From: Pacificispira sp965223125
GTDB taxonomy: Bacteria > Pseudomonadota > Alphaproteobacteria > UBA8366 > Aestuariispiraceae
Assembly (NCBI GenBank): GCA_965223125.1
Contig: OZ244984.1
Location: 2,790,001 to 2,854,000, forward strand
Direction of reading: 5' to 3'
Length of the DNA: 64,000 bases
Under the pieces are notes generated by a model. The model had not been told where the DNA came from. It saw only the letters and a list, made by a program, of their open reading frames with translations, and did not search any database. Below, piece after piece: positions 51,000-60,998 of this stretch. Position 1 is the first letter of the stretch. Every line of letters starts with the position of its first letter. A program made the position numbers and the translations under genes.

Positions 51000-53834
51000 T
51001 TGTCGAAGGATATCGGCAGTCAGACCGAACTGGAGATTTCGCCTTCGTGCATCGAACAAACGGATACGATTTTGCTAACGCCCGAACAACATGCACGGCA
51101 GAAGATTGACCGGCTGCTGACGGCTGCGGGTTGGGTGCTGCAGGATCGCGATCGGTTTGATCGCAATGCGGCTCTGGGAGTTGCCGTGCGGGAGTTTCAG
51201 TTGCCTGCCGGGCCTTGCGACTATCTGCTGTTCATCGCAGGCAAGGCGGCTGGCGTGATTGAGGCGAAGAAGGCGGGAGTCACGCTGAGCGGGGTGGCGG
51301 AACAGTCCGAGAAATACATGTCCAAGCTGCCCGATCATCTGGCGCGCTGGAACGATACGCTGATCTTCGACTATGAGAGCACCGGCGATGAGACATTCTT
51401 TCGTGATACGCGCGATCCCAAGCCACGCTCCCGCCGTCTTTTCGCCTTTCATCGACCCGAGATGCTGCGGGAGTGGTTGCAGCAGCCAGAGACGCTGAGG
51501 GCGCGTCTTGGCGTCATGCCACCGCTTGTTACGTCCGGGCTGCGCGATTGCCAGATCGAGGCAATCGAGGGTCTTGAGAAGTCCTTTGCGGAGAGCAAGC
51601 CGCGTTCCCTCATTCAGCTTGCCACAGGCGCGGGCAAGACATTTACCGCCTGCTCGTTTTCCTATCGCCTGATCAAGGAAGCGGGGGCCAAACGCATTCT
51701 TTTTCTGGTCGACCGCAACAATCTGGGCGATCAGACCCTTCGCGAATATCAGGCCTTTCACCCGCCCGGCGCGGCGAACCGATTTACCGACACGTATATT
51801 GTCCAGCATCTTCAGTCGAATCGGATCGACCCGGATGCGAAAGTCGTTATCACGACGATTCAGCGGCTCTATTCCATTCTTCGCGGTGAAGAGTTATCCC
51901 CGGAGGATGAGGAGGAGTCCGGCTATGAGAAATGGCGGGGTGCGGACGGCGATCCGTTGCCGCTGGCCTACAATCCCGATATCCCCATCGAGACCTTCGA
52001 CTTCATCGTCACCGACGAGTGCCATCGGTCGATTTATGGTCTCTGGCGGCAGGTGCTGGAGTATTTTGACGCTTCTATCGTCGGACTGACCGCAACGCCC
52101 TCCAAGCACACTTTGGGCTTTTTCAATCAGAATCTCGTTGCGGAGTATCCCTATGAGCGGTCCGTCGCCGATGGCGTGAATGTCGGTTATGAGGTCTATC
52201 GCATTCGCACCCGTGTTACGGAGGCTGGCGGAAAAGTCGAAGCCGGGGATACCGGGTTTCAAGTGCCCGTGCGCGACACGCGGACGCGAAAGGTCCGCTA
52301 TGAGACTCTGGATGCCGATCTGGAATATACCGCCCAGGAGCTTGATCGATCCGTGGTGAACCCCAATCAGATCCGCACCGTTCTGAGTGCATATCGGGAC
52401 CGGGTTTTCACGGAGCTCTTCCCGGAACGATCCGGCGAGTGGCTTCCCAAGACACTGATCTTCGCCAAGGACGACAATCATGCCGAAGAGATTGTCCATG
52501 CGGCGCGGGAGGTCTTTGGTGAGGGCAATGACTTCGCAAAGAAGATCACCTATCGCAATACGGGCGACAATCCGAAATCCTTGATCAAGGCATTTCGCGT
52601 TGACCCGTTTCCTCGGATCGCCGTCACCGTCGACATGATCGCAACTGGCACAGATATCAAACCCGTTGAAGTGCTGATCTTCATGCGTGATGTGAAATCC
52701 GAAGGGTATTATGAGCAGATGAAGGGGCGCGGCGTGCGCACCATTCCGGATGCGGATCTGAAGGCCGTAACGCCTGACGCTCAGACCAAGACCCGCTTCA
52801 TTCTGATTGATGCGGTCGGGGTATCGGAGACCAAGAAGAATGCCAGTCAGCCCCTGGAGCGTAAACGCGCGGTCAGCTTCGATGCTCTGCTGGAGCATGT
52901 TGCCATGGGGCGACGGGACGAGGATGCGCTGTCCTCTCTAGCCGCTCGTCTCGCGGCACTGGATCGCAAGCTGGGGGATGACGACAAGGCCCGCATAGTC
53001 GAAGCCACCGGCTGCAAAACCCTTCGCGATCTGTCCAATGGGCTGCTGGACGCTATCGACCCGGATACGCAACAAGCGGCAATCCACGCCCGCTTTGGCC
53101 CGATGGCAACGCTGGAACAGGAAGCCACAATTGTTGACGAACTGACGGAGACGGCCTGCCAACCCTTTGACAGTCCCGGCGTGCGCAACCTGCTGAAGGA
53201 TCTCAAGAAGAAATCCGATATCGTAATCGACGAGATCACCGTCGATGCCATCACCGGTGCAGGCTTCGATATGAAGCGCGCCAGGGAGACCGTCGAATCC
53301 TTCAAGAGTTTCATTGAGGAGAACCGGAACGAACTGACCGCACTTCAGATTCTCTATTCCCAGCCGCGCGGGCGACAGCACCTGACCTATGCCGCCATTC
53401 GGGAGCTTGTGCAGCGCCTGACCGACCCGCCGCGCTATCTAACCACGGCCACCGTCTGGCAGGCCTATAAACGCATCGATGCCGCCAAGGTGCGCGGCGC
53501 ACCGGTCGACGAACAATTGACGGAAGTGGTCAGTCTGGTGCGTTTCGCTCTCGGTCAGGATGATGTGCTGGATTCCTTCTCGACCATCGTGGAGCAGCGT
53601 TTCAATCTCTGGCTCGGCCGTGAAAAACGTGCGGGCCGTTCATATACGACCGAACAGGAAGACTGGCTTCGCGCCATCGCTTCGTTTATTGCTGCCAATG
53701 CTGAAATCGCCCTTCGCGATTTTCAGGAAGCGCCAAGCCTCGCTGATAGGGGAGGCGTTCTGCAGGCGCGCAAAGTTCTTGGGACGGGTTTGAACGATAT
53801 GCTTGAAGATTTGCAAACGGCGTTGGTGGCGTAA
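51000..53834 (+). CDS. hsdR: Type I restriction enzyme R subunit
   Basis: This 944-residue motor/nuclease subunit has an N-terminal PD-(D/E)XK core (Asp74 and Glu88-x-Lys90 in GVIEAKK). Superfamily 2 helicase motifs follow: LATGAGKT at 207-214, DECH at 339-342, TATPSKHT and a late GRGVRT. The C-terminal part contacts the methylase. It translocates and cuts unmodified DNA. The frame opens at a TTG at 51000 with no clear ribosome-binding site; a TTG at 51072, just before TPEQHARQ, fits homologues better and may be the true start. The stop overlaps hsdS by one base. Confidence 0.92.
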   Translation: MSKDIGSQTELEISPSCIEQTDTILLTPEQHARQKIDRLLTAAGWVLQDRDRFDRNAALGVAVREFQLPAGPCDYLLFIAGKAAGVIEAKKAGVTLSGVAEQSEKYMSKLPDHLARWNDTLIFDYESTGDETFFRDTRDPKPRSRRLFAFHRPEMLREWLQQPETLRARLGVMPPLVTSGLRDCQIEAIEGLEKSFAESKPRSLIQLATGAGKTFTACSFSYRLIKEAGAKRILFLVDRNNLGDQTLREYQAFHPPGAANRFTDTYIVQHLQSNRIDPDAKVVITTIQRLYSILRGEELSPEDEEESGYEKWRGADGDPLPLAYNPDIPIETFDFIVTDECHRSIYGLWRQVLEYFDASIVGLTATPSKHTLGFFNQNLVAEYPYERSVADGVNVGYEVYRIRTRVTEAGGKVEAGDTGFQVPVRDTRTRKVRYETLDADLEYTAQELDRSVVNPNQIRTVLSAYRDRVFTELFPERSGEWLPKTLIFAKDDNHAEEIVHAAREVFGEGNDFAKKITYRNTGDNPKSLIKAFRVDPFPRIAVTVDMIATGTDIKPVEVLIFMRDVKSEGYYEQMKGRGVRTIPDADLKAVTPDAQTKTRFILIDAVGVSETKKNASQPLERKRAVSFDALLEHVAMGRRDEDALSSLAARLAALDRKLGDDDKARIVEATGCKTLRDLSNGLLDAIDPDTQQAAIHARFGPMATLEQEATIVDELTETACQPFDSPGVRNLLKDLKKKSDIVIDEITVDAITGAGFDMKRARETVESFKSFIEENRNELTALQILYSQPRGRQHLTYAAIRELVQRLTDPPRYLTTATVWQAYKRIDAAKVRGAPVDEQLTEVVSLVRFALGQDDVLDSFSTIVEQRFNLWLGREKRAGRSYTTEQEDWLRAIASFIAANAEIALRDFQEAPSLADRGGVLQARKVLGTGLNDMLEDLQTALVA

Positions 53835-55183
53835 TGAGTGATGCGGATATCCCAGCCAGCTGGAAATGGGCAAAGTTGAAAGATATAGGACCGATCATCT
53901 CGGGAGGCACACCTAAAACTTCGGAGCCATCTAACTTTAAAGGCAAAATTCCTTGGATAACTCCTGCTGATCTGACGAACTACACATCGAAAACAATTTC
54001 AAAAGGGAGGCGGAACATAACAGAATCTGGCTTAAATAGTTCCTCGGCAAAGATAATTCCAAAAAATTCAGTAATTTTCTCTACTCGAGCGCCAATAGGC
54101 TATGTGGTGATTGCTGCGAATGAATTAGCTACAAATCAAGGGTTTAAGAGTGTCATAGTTAATGAATATACCGATGCAAGTTTCGTTTATTACTATTTGA
54201 AATCAGCAAAGCATCTAGCTGAGGAGAATGCTAGCGGCACGACATTTAAGGAGATCTCAGGGTCTCGGTTTGCGCAGTTGCCAATACCGGTTGCACCTTT
54301 CAAAGAACAACACCGCATTGTCGAGAAGATTGAGACTCTGTTCGCCCGTCTGGACAAGGGGGAAGCAGAACTGCGGTCAGTGCAGACGCTTTTGGCCCGC
54401 TATCGCCAGTCAGTGCTGAAAGCCGCTGTCACCGGACAACTCACCGCCGACGGTAGGACAAAGTTTTTACGAGTTAAATTGGGCGAGCTTCTCGAAGACC
54501 TTCGCTACGGAACTGCAACTAAATGCACGCCTGAGCGGATTGGAACGGCTGTCCTTCGCATTCCAAACGTCGCAGGCGGTAAAATTAGTTTGCGTGACTT
54601 GAAGTTTGGCGAGTTGACCGAAACTGAAATTGAAAAACTCAGCCTTAGATTAGGCGACCTACTATTGGTCAGGTCGAATGGAAGCGCAAACCTTGTTGGA
54701 CGCGGTGCTGTCGTGTCCGAAGAAGCTGTAGGATTTTCATTTGCTGGTTATCTGATTCGTTTGAGATTGGATAAGACACGGCTTTTGCCTGAGTTTTTAT
54801 TTTTTGTATTAAGTTCACCGGTCGTCAGAGAGAAGATTGAGAGACAAGCGAGGTCAACTAGCGGCGTTCATAACATAAACAGTGCTGAAGTCAGAGCTAT
54901 TGAATTTGATCTCCCACCTATCAACACCCAACAGAAAATTGTGGAAATCCTTACGGAGCATTTCAGTAAAATAGACGCGCTGGAAGAGTGGTGTGAAACG
55001 GAACTGATGCGCTCTTCGGCGCTTCGACAGTCAATCCTTAAAGATGCATTCTCTGGTCGTCTTGTGCCACAGGACCCTTCCGATGAACCTGCCACCACAT
55101 TGCTTGCCCGCATCAAGGGAGCTCGAACCGACGCACCCAAGAATCAGAAATCACGAATGGGTGCGAAAGGGAAAGCAACATGA
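53834..55183 (+). CDS. hsdS: Type I restriction-modification specificity subunit S
   Basis: This 449-residue subunit has two target-recognition domains separated by conserved helical spacers. The first spacer runs from PFKEQHRIVEKIETLFARLDKGE to the SVLKAAVTGQLTADGR segment; the second includes TQQKIVEILTEHFSKIDALEEW and RQSILKDAFSGRLV. The recognition domains are AT-rich relative to neighbours, the usual sign of exchange between systems. It determines the DNA site read by the HsdMS and HsdRMS complexes. It starts within the hsdR stop codon and overlaps the next gene by four bases. Confidence 0.92.
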   Translation: MSDADIPASWKWAKLKDIGPIISGGTPKTSEPSNFKGKIPWITPADLTNYTSKTISKGRRNITESGLNSSSAKIIPKNSVIFSTRAPIGYVVIAANELATNQGFKSVIVNEYTDASFVYYYLKSAKHLAEENASGTTFKEISGSRFAQLPIPVAPFKEQHRIVEKIETLFARLDKGEAELRSVQTLLARYRQSVLKAAVTGQLTADGRTKFLRVKLGELLEDLRYGTATKCTPERIGTAVLRIPNVAGGKISLRDLKFGELTETEIEKLSLRLGDLLLVRSNGSANLVGRGAVVSEEAVGFSFAGYLIRLRLDKTRLLPEFLFFVLSSPVVREKIERQARSTSGVHNINSAEVRAIEFDLPPINTQQKIVEILTEHFSKIDALEEWCETELMRSSALRQSILKDAFSGRLVPQDPSDEPATTLLARIKGARTDAPKNQKSRMGAKGKAT

Positions 55184-56091
55184 GTGACCTGAAGCTGTTT
55201 CAGACAAGCGGCAGTGCATTGGCGGAACTGGAAAGTTCCTCATCCCCTCTTGAGCGTGGGCTTCAGACTTTGTTCGAACGGAATTTGGAGACGCTGCTGG
55301 GGGTGCGATTTCTCGCCTCAGAATTCGCCACGACCCATGGCGGGCGAATGGATACGTTGGGGATCGACGAGAACGACTATCCCGTCATCATTGAATATAA
55401 GCGTGATCGGTCAGAGAACATTATCAATCAGGGGCTTTTCTATCTCGATTGGTTGATGGATCACCGGGCCGATTTTGAGATTCTGGTGCGGGATGCTCTC
55501 GGAAAGGACATCGCCCGGCAGATCGAATGGAGCGCGCCGCGACTGATCTGCATCGCCGCCGACTTCACCAAATACGACACCCACGCCGTCAAGCAGATGG
55601 GCAGGAATATCGAACTGGTGCGCTATCGCAAGTTCGGTGAAGACCTGCTGCTGCTTGAGTTGCTGACCACCGTGTCGGCATCCCCAGCACCAACATCTTC
55701 GGTGGAAGGGGGCGGTGCGCCGAAGATTCATAAATATAAAACCGTCTCGGAAATGATGTCGGGTGCAGGCTCCGCGCTCGCCAATCTCTATTCGGATGTC
55801 GAGACATTCATGCTGGGGCTCGGCGACGACGTGACGACGAAGGCACTGCGCAATTACTTCGCCTTTCGCCGGATCAAGAATTTCGCCTGCGTCGAGGTTA
55901 AGACCTCTCTGGACGTCGTGCGGCTGTATCTGAAGATAAATCCCGATACGATTGCACTCGAAGAAGGCTTCTCTCGCGATGTCCGAAACGTCGGTCATTT
56001 CGGCACAGGCGATCTCGAGATCACACTGAAATCCCATGAGGATCTAGAGCGCGCGAAGCCGCTGATCGTCCAATCCTACGAGGCCTCCTGA
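55180..56091 (+). CDS. DUF91/DUF5655-like predicted nuclease in the hsd operon
   Basis: This 303-residue protein has an N-terminal endonuclease-like core: LQTLFERNLETLLGVRFLASEF, then GRMDTLGIDENDYPVIIEYKRDRS, with Asp and Glu-x-Lys residues of the PD-(D/E)XK type near 57 and 71-73. The C-terminal half (after about 190), with KYKTVSEMMSG and FACVEVKTSLDVVRLYL, resembles DUF5655. It overlaps both neighbours, so it is made with the restriction enzyme. A nuclease accessory to type I restriction or an independent defence gene riding in the operon are both possible. Confidence 0.75.
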   Translation: MSDLKLFQTSGSALAELESSSSPLERGLQTLFERNLETLLGVRFLASEFATTHGGRMDTLGIDENDYPVIIEYKRDRSENIINQGLFYLDWLMDHRADFEILVRDALGKDIARQIEWSAPRLICIAADFTKYDTHAVKQMGRNIELVRYRKFGEDLLLLELLTTVSASPAPTSSVEGGGAPKIHKYKTVSEMMSGAGSALANLYSDVETFMLGLGDDVTTKALRNYFAFRRIKNFACVEVKTSLDVVRLYLKINPDTIALEEGFSRDVRNVGHFGTGDLEITLKSHEDLERAKPLIVQSYEAS

Positions 56092-57812
56092 TGACTGACA
56101 AATCCGCGCTTCGAATTGAAGCTGCTCATAAGACGATTGCTGATGTCTTTTCGGACGAATACACATTCAGTATTCCCGCATATCAGCGCCCTTATGCCTG
56201 GGAAGAAACGCAGGTTCGCGAGTTGCTGACGGACCTTACCGAAGCAATGAGCCCAGAGTCACTTACTGACGGGTTCTATTTTCTCGGAAGTGTCGTTCTG
56301 GTCAAAGAACATGGTTTGCCTGATGCACGCGTCGTCGATGGGCAGCAGCGACTTACGACGCTAACCATTATTTTCAGTGTTCTGCGTGACTTGACTCAAG
56401 ATACCGAGACAAGGGTTCGGCGAGAGCGATACGTCAAGCAGTCTGCGGATGATGATCGTGGGCTGAAGGAGAAGCTGAGACTCCAGTTGCGTAAAAAAGA
56501 TCAGTCCTATTTCGAGAAGACAGTTCAAAAGACAGGTGCGACGTCCGAGTTGCCAGATTTGTCAGGTTTAACGGGGAGCAAAGCACGGATAGTCGAGAAT
56601 GCGCTGCTCGTCCGGAAGTTTCTGTCGGATATGGATGAGCAAAAACGAGCGAAGTTTGTGCGATTCCTGCTTCAAAACTGCTATCTCGTCATTGTCGAGG
56701 TGCCGACCGATATGGCCGCCCGCCGAATTTTCACAGTGCTCAATGCACGTGGCCTTGATCTCACAGCGACCGACATCCTGAAAGCGGATCTTTTGGAACG
56801 CGCCGGCGACGAACAAGAGGACGAACTATCGGCTTGTTGGGAGGACATTGAAACGGCGCTTGGACGGGATCGGTTCAATGATCTCTTCGTGCATATCCGA
56901 ATGATCTTTCAGCGTGAAAAACCTCGATCAGCGCTTGAAACAGGATTCCCGGTCCACGTGCCTCCGTTTCTAGGAGATCCCAATGCATTCGTGAATGATG
57001 AACTCACGCCGTATTCAGAAGCGTTCTTTCTGCAGTCAGACCCTGACGGTCTGAGACAACGATATGGTCAGCAGACCGCCAATCTGATCGCGTCTCTTGA
57101 TCGCCTAGACAACAAGGACTGGTTGCCACCGCTCCTGCTCTGCCTCAGACAGGGAACGGAAGGGCTGCGGGACGATGTGCCAGAGTTCGTCTTCAAGCTT
57201 GAGCGGCTGGCGTATTTCCTTTTCGTAACGCGTGCGGACGTGAATGCCCGAATGGCGAGATATGGTGACGTGTTAAATCTTCTCGATCCAAAGGAAGATC
57301 ATAAGTTGAAATCAAATGGCATTGATTTGACGAACGATGAGGTAAAAGCGTTTTTCAAAACGATGGATGGCCCAGTCTATCTGGCGACACGGGTTGTGAA
57401 ACCGCTCTTACTGAGAATCGAACAGGCATCGACCGATGGTGCCGCGACATATGATCATTCGATCATCAGCGTTGAGCACGTCTGCCCTCAGAATCCGAAA
57501 AGCGGCTCTGATTGGGATGATTGGATTTCTAACCCAGAAGAGCATGCTGAGTTGCTCCACAAACTGGGAAACCTTGTTCTGCTCAGTCGGTGGAAAAATT
57601 CTGCTGCCAGCAACTACGACTTCACGACAAAGAAAGACACCTACTTCGCGCCAGGAACGGCATCCGCCTTCATCATGACGTCGGAGGTTAGGGATGAAAG
57701 TAAATGGACTCCGGACAGCGTTCGAAAGCGTCAAAATCAAGTTTTGGCGCGCTTGGCGAAAAGTTGGCAACTTCAAGATGGGTTTCATGCGTGGCAGGGG
57801 TCAGATATCTGA
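56091..57812 (+). CDS. DUF262/DUF1524 (GmrSD-type) protein in the hsd operon
   Basis: This 573-residue protein has the DUF262 ParB-like NTPase region at the start (FSIPAYQRPYAWEETQV, FYFLGSVVL, VVDGQQRLTTLTIIF). Its C-terminal DUF1524 HNH-like region carries SVEHVCPQNP and HKLGNLVLLSRWKNSAASN. The combination is that of GmrSD-type modification-dependent restriction enzymes and related defence nucleases. It begins inside the stop of the nuclease gene and ends inside the start of hsdM (TGATG at both joints). Its place within a type I operon suggests a second defence layer. Confidence 0.85.
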   Translation: MTDKSALRIEAAHKTIADVFSDEYTFSIPAYQRPYAWEETQVRELLTDLTEAMSPESLTDGFYFLGSVVLVKEHGLPDARVVDGQQRLTTLTIIFSVLRDLTQDTETRVRRERYVKQSADDDRGLKEKLRLQLRKKDQSYFEKTVQKTGATSELPDLSGLTGSKARIVENALLVRKFLSDMDEQKRAKFVRFLLQNCYLVIVEVPTDMAARRIFTVLNARGLDLTATDILKADLLERAGDEQEDELSACWEDIETALGRDRFNDLFVHIRMIFQREKPRSALETGFPVHVPPFLGDPNAFVNDELTPYSEAFFLQSDPDGLRQRYGQQTANLIASLDRLDNKDWLPPLLLCLRQGTEGLRDDVPEFVFKLERLAYFLFVTRADVNARMARYGDVLNLLDPKEDHKLKSNGIDLTNDEVKAFFKTMDGPVYLATRVVKPLLLRIEQASTDGAATYDHSIISVEHVCPQNPKSGSDWDDWISNPEEHAELLHKLGNLVLLSRWKNSAASNYDFTTKKDTYFAPGTASAFIMTSEVRDESKWTPDSVRKRQNQVLARLAKSWQLQDGFHAWQGSDI

Positions 57813-59257
57813 TGACTGACGAACAGCTCGTTTCCAAGGTCTGGAACTATGCCCATGTGCTGCGCGATCAGGGTATCTCCTATGGCGATTACATAGAGCA
57901 GATCACGTATCTGCTGTTCCTGAAAATGGATCAAGAGCGTGAAGATCTCTTGGGCGAACCTTCAGCTATCCCGCCGCAATGGAGTTGGAAACAGCTCGCG
58001 AATAAGGACGGTGATGCTCTGGAATTGCAGTATCGACATACGCTCGAGGAACTCGGTGCAGAGGAAGGCCTGATCGGCACGATCTTTCGCAAGGCGATGA
58101 ACAAGCTGTCCGATCCGGCAAAGCTGAAGCGTATTGTCAGCCTGATCGATAAGGAGGGGCCTTGGGTTGGCTTGCAGGTCGACGTTAAGGGGGAGATTTA
58201 TGAAGGACTGCTGGAACGAAACGCCTCTGAAGTGAGATCCGGCGCGGGGCAGTATTTCACACCGCGTCCGGTGATCGATGCCATCGTAAAATGTGTCGAT
58301 CCGAAGATTGGCGATACCGTTTGCGACCCGGCCTGTGGGACTGGAGGCTTTCTGCTTGCCGCCTATGATCACATGAAGGGGCAGACACAGGATCGCGACA
58401 AGCTACGGAATCTGCGACACAAGGTCTTCACTGGTATCGATATCGTCGACGAGGTGGTCCGGCTTTGCGCCATGAATCTTTACCTGCACGGAATTGGCAA
58501 CGGGGGCAGTCCGGTTGTGCAGGGCGATGCTCTGTCGAATGATGCTGGAGATCGATTCAAGGTCGTTTTGACGAATCCACCTTTCGGCAAGAAGTCCAGC
58601 TACAAGGTCGTTGGCGAGGACGGGTCGGTCACGACTGAGCGTGAGAGCTATGAGCGCAGTGACTTCAAGTTCACGACGTCTAACAAGCAGTTCAATTTCT
58701 TGCAGCACATCATGACGATCCTAGAGGCCAACGGCCGCGCCGGAGTGGTGCTGCCTGACAATGTGCTGTTTGAGGCGGGCCGAGCAGGGGAGGGCATTCG
58801 CAAGCGTTTGTTGGAAGGGTTCAATTTCCATACGCTCCTGCGCCTGCCGACGGGAATTTGGTATAGCCAGGGGGTGAAGGCGAATGTCCTCTTTTTCGAC
58901 AAGCGCCCTGCCTCGCGCGACGTGCAGACGAAAGAGCTATGGGTCTACGATTATCGGACGAACGTTCACAAGACGCTGAAGACCAAGCGGCTTGCCCGTG
59001 GCGATTTTGACGACTTTATCCAGTGCTATCGGGAGCGCAAAGAGACGGCGCGCTTTCGCTGTTTCCCGTATGAGGAACTTGCCAAGCGAGACAAGCTAAA
59101 CCTCGATATTTTCTGGCTCAAGGATGACAGCCTTGAAGACATCGATAATCTGCCATCGCCGGATATTCTATCTGCTGAGATTGTCGAAAATCTGGAGGCT
59201 GCACTCGAACAGTTTCGCAGCGTTGCGCAGGAGTTGGACAGCGATCCGGCGACGTAG
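57812..59257 (+). CDS. hsdM: Type I restriction-modification methylase subunit M
   Basis: This 481-residue N6-adenine methyltransferase has an N-terminal helical domain (VWNYAHVLRDQGISYGDYIEQITYLLFLKMD, split) and RSGAGQYFTPRPVIDAIV. The SAM motif is DPACGTGGFLLAAYDHM and the catalytic motif is NPPFGKKS. With HsdS it methylates the recognition site. The ATG at 57812 overlaps the DUF1524 stop; a longer frame from 57704 lacks family similarity. As the last gene of the operon, after the two accessory genes, it is in an unusual position. Confidence 0.93.
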   Translation: MTDEQLVSKVWNYAHVLRDQGISYGDYIEQITYLLFLKMDQEREDLLGEPSAIPPQWSWKQLANKDGDALELQYRHTLEELGAEEGLIGTIFRKAMNKLSDPAKLKRIVSLIDKEGPWVGLQVDVKGEIYEGLLERNASEVRSGAGQYFTPRPVIDAIVKCVDPKIGDTVCDPACGTGGFLLAAYDHMKGQTQDRDKLRNLRHKVFTGIDIVDEVVRLCAMNLYLHGIGNGGSPVVQGDALSNDAGDRFKVVLTNPPFGKKSSYKVVGEDGSVTTERESYERSDFKFTTSNKQFNFLQHIMTILEANGRAGVVLPDNVLFEAGRAGEGIRKRLLEGFNFHTLLRLPTGIWYSQGVKANVLFFDKRPASRDVQTKELWVYDYRTNVHKTLKTKRLARGDFDDFIQCYRERKETARFRCFPYEELAKRDKLNLDIFWLKDDSLEDIDNLPSPDILSAEIVENLEAALEQFRSVAQELDSDPAT

Positions 59258-59907
59258 GGGCGGATTGGGTCAAAATATCGCCGTGCCGCTTTGACGGGGA
59301 GGGGTGTTTCGCCTGTATAAGGCCCCGTGGTTCTGCGAGCCGGAAAGAAGGCACCATCCCCCTCACATCAGAACGCCTCGTTCTAGGACTTCGACCTTTT
59401 CATCGACATTTCGACGTCTTTCGTCGAGAGCAACCGAGATTCAGTGCATGGATGGGTGCTCAGGGCGTCAGGGAAGCCCGCTGGAGCGCTCTGACGAGAT
59501 TTGCCTAAGGGAGAGGAAGGAGCGAGCGCAGGACGCACTGTAGCCCCATCCCTGACCGAAAATCAGTTCTGGACGCTCTGCAATGGTTAGCAGGCGATGA
59601 TATTGATACGTTAGGCCGCATTCTCGATGCCGTGATGGGTTGGTGTCGTTGGTGTGAGGGGGATGCGTATGACCCTCTAGCGATGCCCTTGACCCCGCGC
59701 CTGTTGCTCAACAGCATAGAGAGCCGCGATCCGCCGGATCGCCTCCTCCGCGACAGCCCCGCCCTGGTGTCCACGATCAATAGTGGACACTATCGCCAAT
59801 CCTCACATCACCCAATGGGCGGGTTCACCGGACGGACACGTTGATTATCAAATTCAGCCTGACTTGATCCACCAAATGATTCCATCGGAAACAAAAATAT
59901 AACTCTC
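59258..59907. other. Spacer after the restriction operon
   Basis: These 650 bases lie between the end of hsdM and the end of the leftward 59908 gene. I see no supported gene; several short frames overlap but lack family features. It contains the right copy of the 51-bp repeat. Confidence 0.5.
59342..59392 (+). repeat. Degenerate 51-bp direct repeat, right copy
   Basis: This segment is the partner of 50737-50787 (41 of 51 identical, no gaps). It lies 85 bases after hsdM. The pair could be the scar of the insertion or duplication that brought in the restriction operon. Confidence 0.7.
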
Positions 59908-60927
59908 TTACTCTATGCTGTTTAGCACCGCCCGGGCTGCATCAGAATCATTCCGGAGAAGTGCGGAGAGTAAAAGTTCTCGAGGGTTCGTTCTTGTAGA
60001 ATCAAAGCGTGCTGCTTTACAAAGTTCATCATCACAAATTTCTGCCGCACGATGTCTGACTTCATTCGATGCGGCAAAAAATTTCTTCGATTTAAATCCG
60101 CATTTTTCCATGTGATACGAAGTGTAACTGGCTTGTTTAGTGATATAGGTTCCGCGATTGACGTATGCAGGCGTAAAGCAAAACTGCGTTGTATGGGTGT
60201 TGGTGCCAAGAGCGGTTGTCAAAAACTGTTCTATCTGTGCGTTCGTTGTTTCTGGACGCACGGCAAGCGTGAAGTGGGGATGCGGGCTGAATTTGTTTCT
60301 TTTTCCTGGCGTTCCATCGACTTTCTTTCGACTCAGCATTTCGAGGATTAGAGAGATTCCTGGCGCATATCCAAGCTGCGCATTTGCCGCATCACGAATC
60401 CGATCCAACAAGAGTGAGGCGGGGTTCTTAGCTTCTTTGAGAACAGGCAGTAATTTTGGTGCCCATCGTGCGTCAACGTTTACAATTCTCGAACATTTAA
60501 AATGTGTTCTTATCGCAGCTTCAAAAAAGAAAGGCCTAATGAAGTCAGGTAGCCTTTTCCACCGAGGACTTTCCCTGAGGATTGGCAGCATTGTCGTATC
60601 AACAGTATCCTCTACCCAAGCACAGGCCATAAAGTGGTTCTTGTCGTTGTTGGGTAGCTTTGTCCAAGAGAAGGAAGGGGAAGAGGTAATGATGCTTTTA
60701 AGATAATCCTCTGCCTCTATTTCTGTTATATCGTATATAACTGGGTGACCATCAAAATCGTAATGGTGGTTCATGTAAAATGCCAGCCTTACTGCGGCGC
60801 AGGTGCCTATTGTTTTAATCTTATCCCACTTGTTGATTTTGGGCTTTCGTCTACGAAAATTGCGACCCGCTGCCTTTCGAATTTTCTTCGACTCGTCACG
60901 CACAATCGATAATATTGATGAAGACAA
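59908..60927 (-). CDS. Unknown protein next to the integrase, possible HUH-type motif
   Basis: This 339-residue basic protein begins with a Lys/Arg-rich helix (ESKKIRKAAGRNFRRRKPK). It contains HPHFTLAVRPETTN near residue 230 and, about 40 residues later, YITKQASYTSYHMEK, which together faintly recall the His-x-His and tyrosine motifs of HUH replication or relaxase proteins. No overall family is recognised. Its base composition is lower in GC than the flanks and it lies 71 bases downstream of the integrase gene on the same strand, so it is probably part of the mobile island. Confidence 0.5.
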   Translation of the reverse strand: MSSSILSIVRDESKKIRKAAGRNFRRRKPKINKWDKIKTIGTCAAVRLAFYMNHHYDFDGHPVIYDITEIEAEDYLKSIITSSPSFSWTKLPNNDKNHFMACAWVEDTVDTTMLPILRESPRWKRLPDFIRPFFFEAAIRTHFKCSRIVNVDARWAPKLLPVLKEAKNPASLLLDRIRDAANAQLGYAPGISLILEMLSRKKVDGTPGKRNKFSPHPHFTLAVRPETTNAQIEQFLTTALGTNTHTTQFCFTPAYVNRGTYITKQASYTSYHMEKCGFKSKKFFAASNEVRHRAAEICDDELCKAARFDSTRTNPRELLLSALLRNDSDAARAVLNSIE

Positions 60928-60998
60928 GTCATAGCCTCCTTGCTAGAAAACCATCGATATCGGGTGATAGCATACGAACTCTACCATTGATAATCAGA

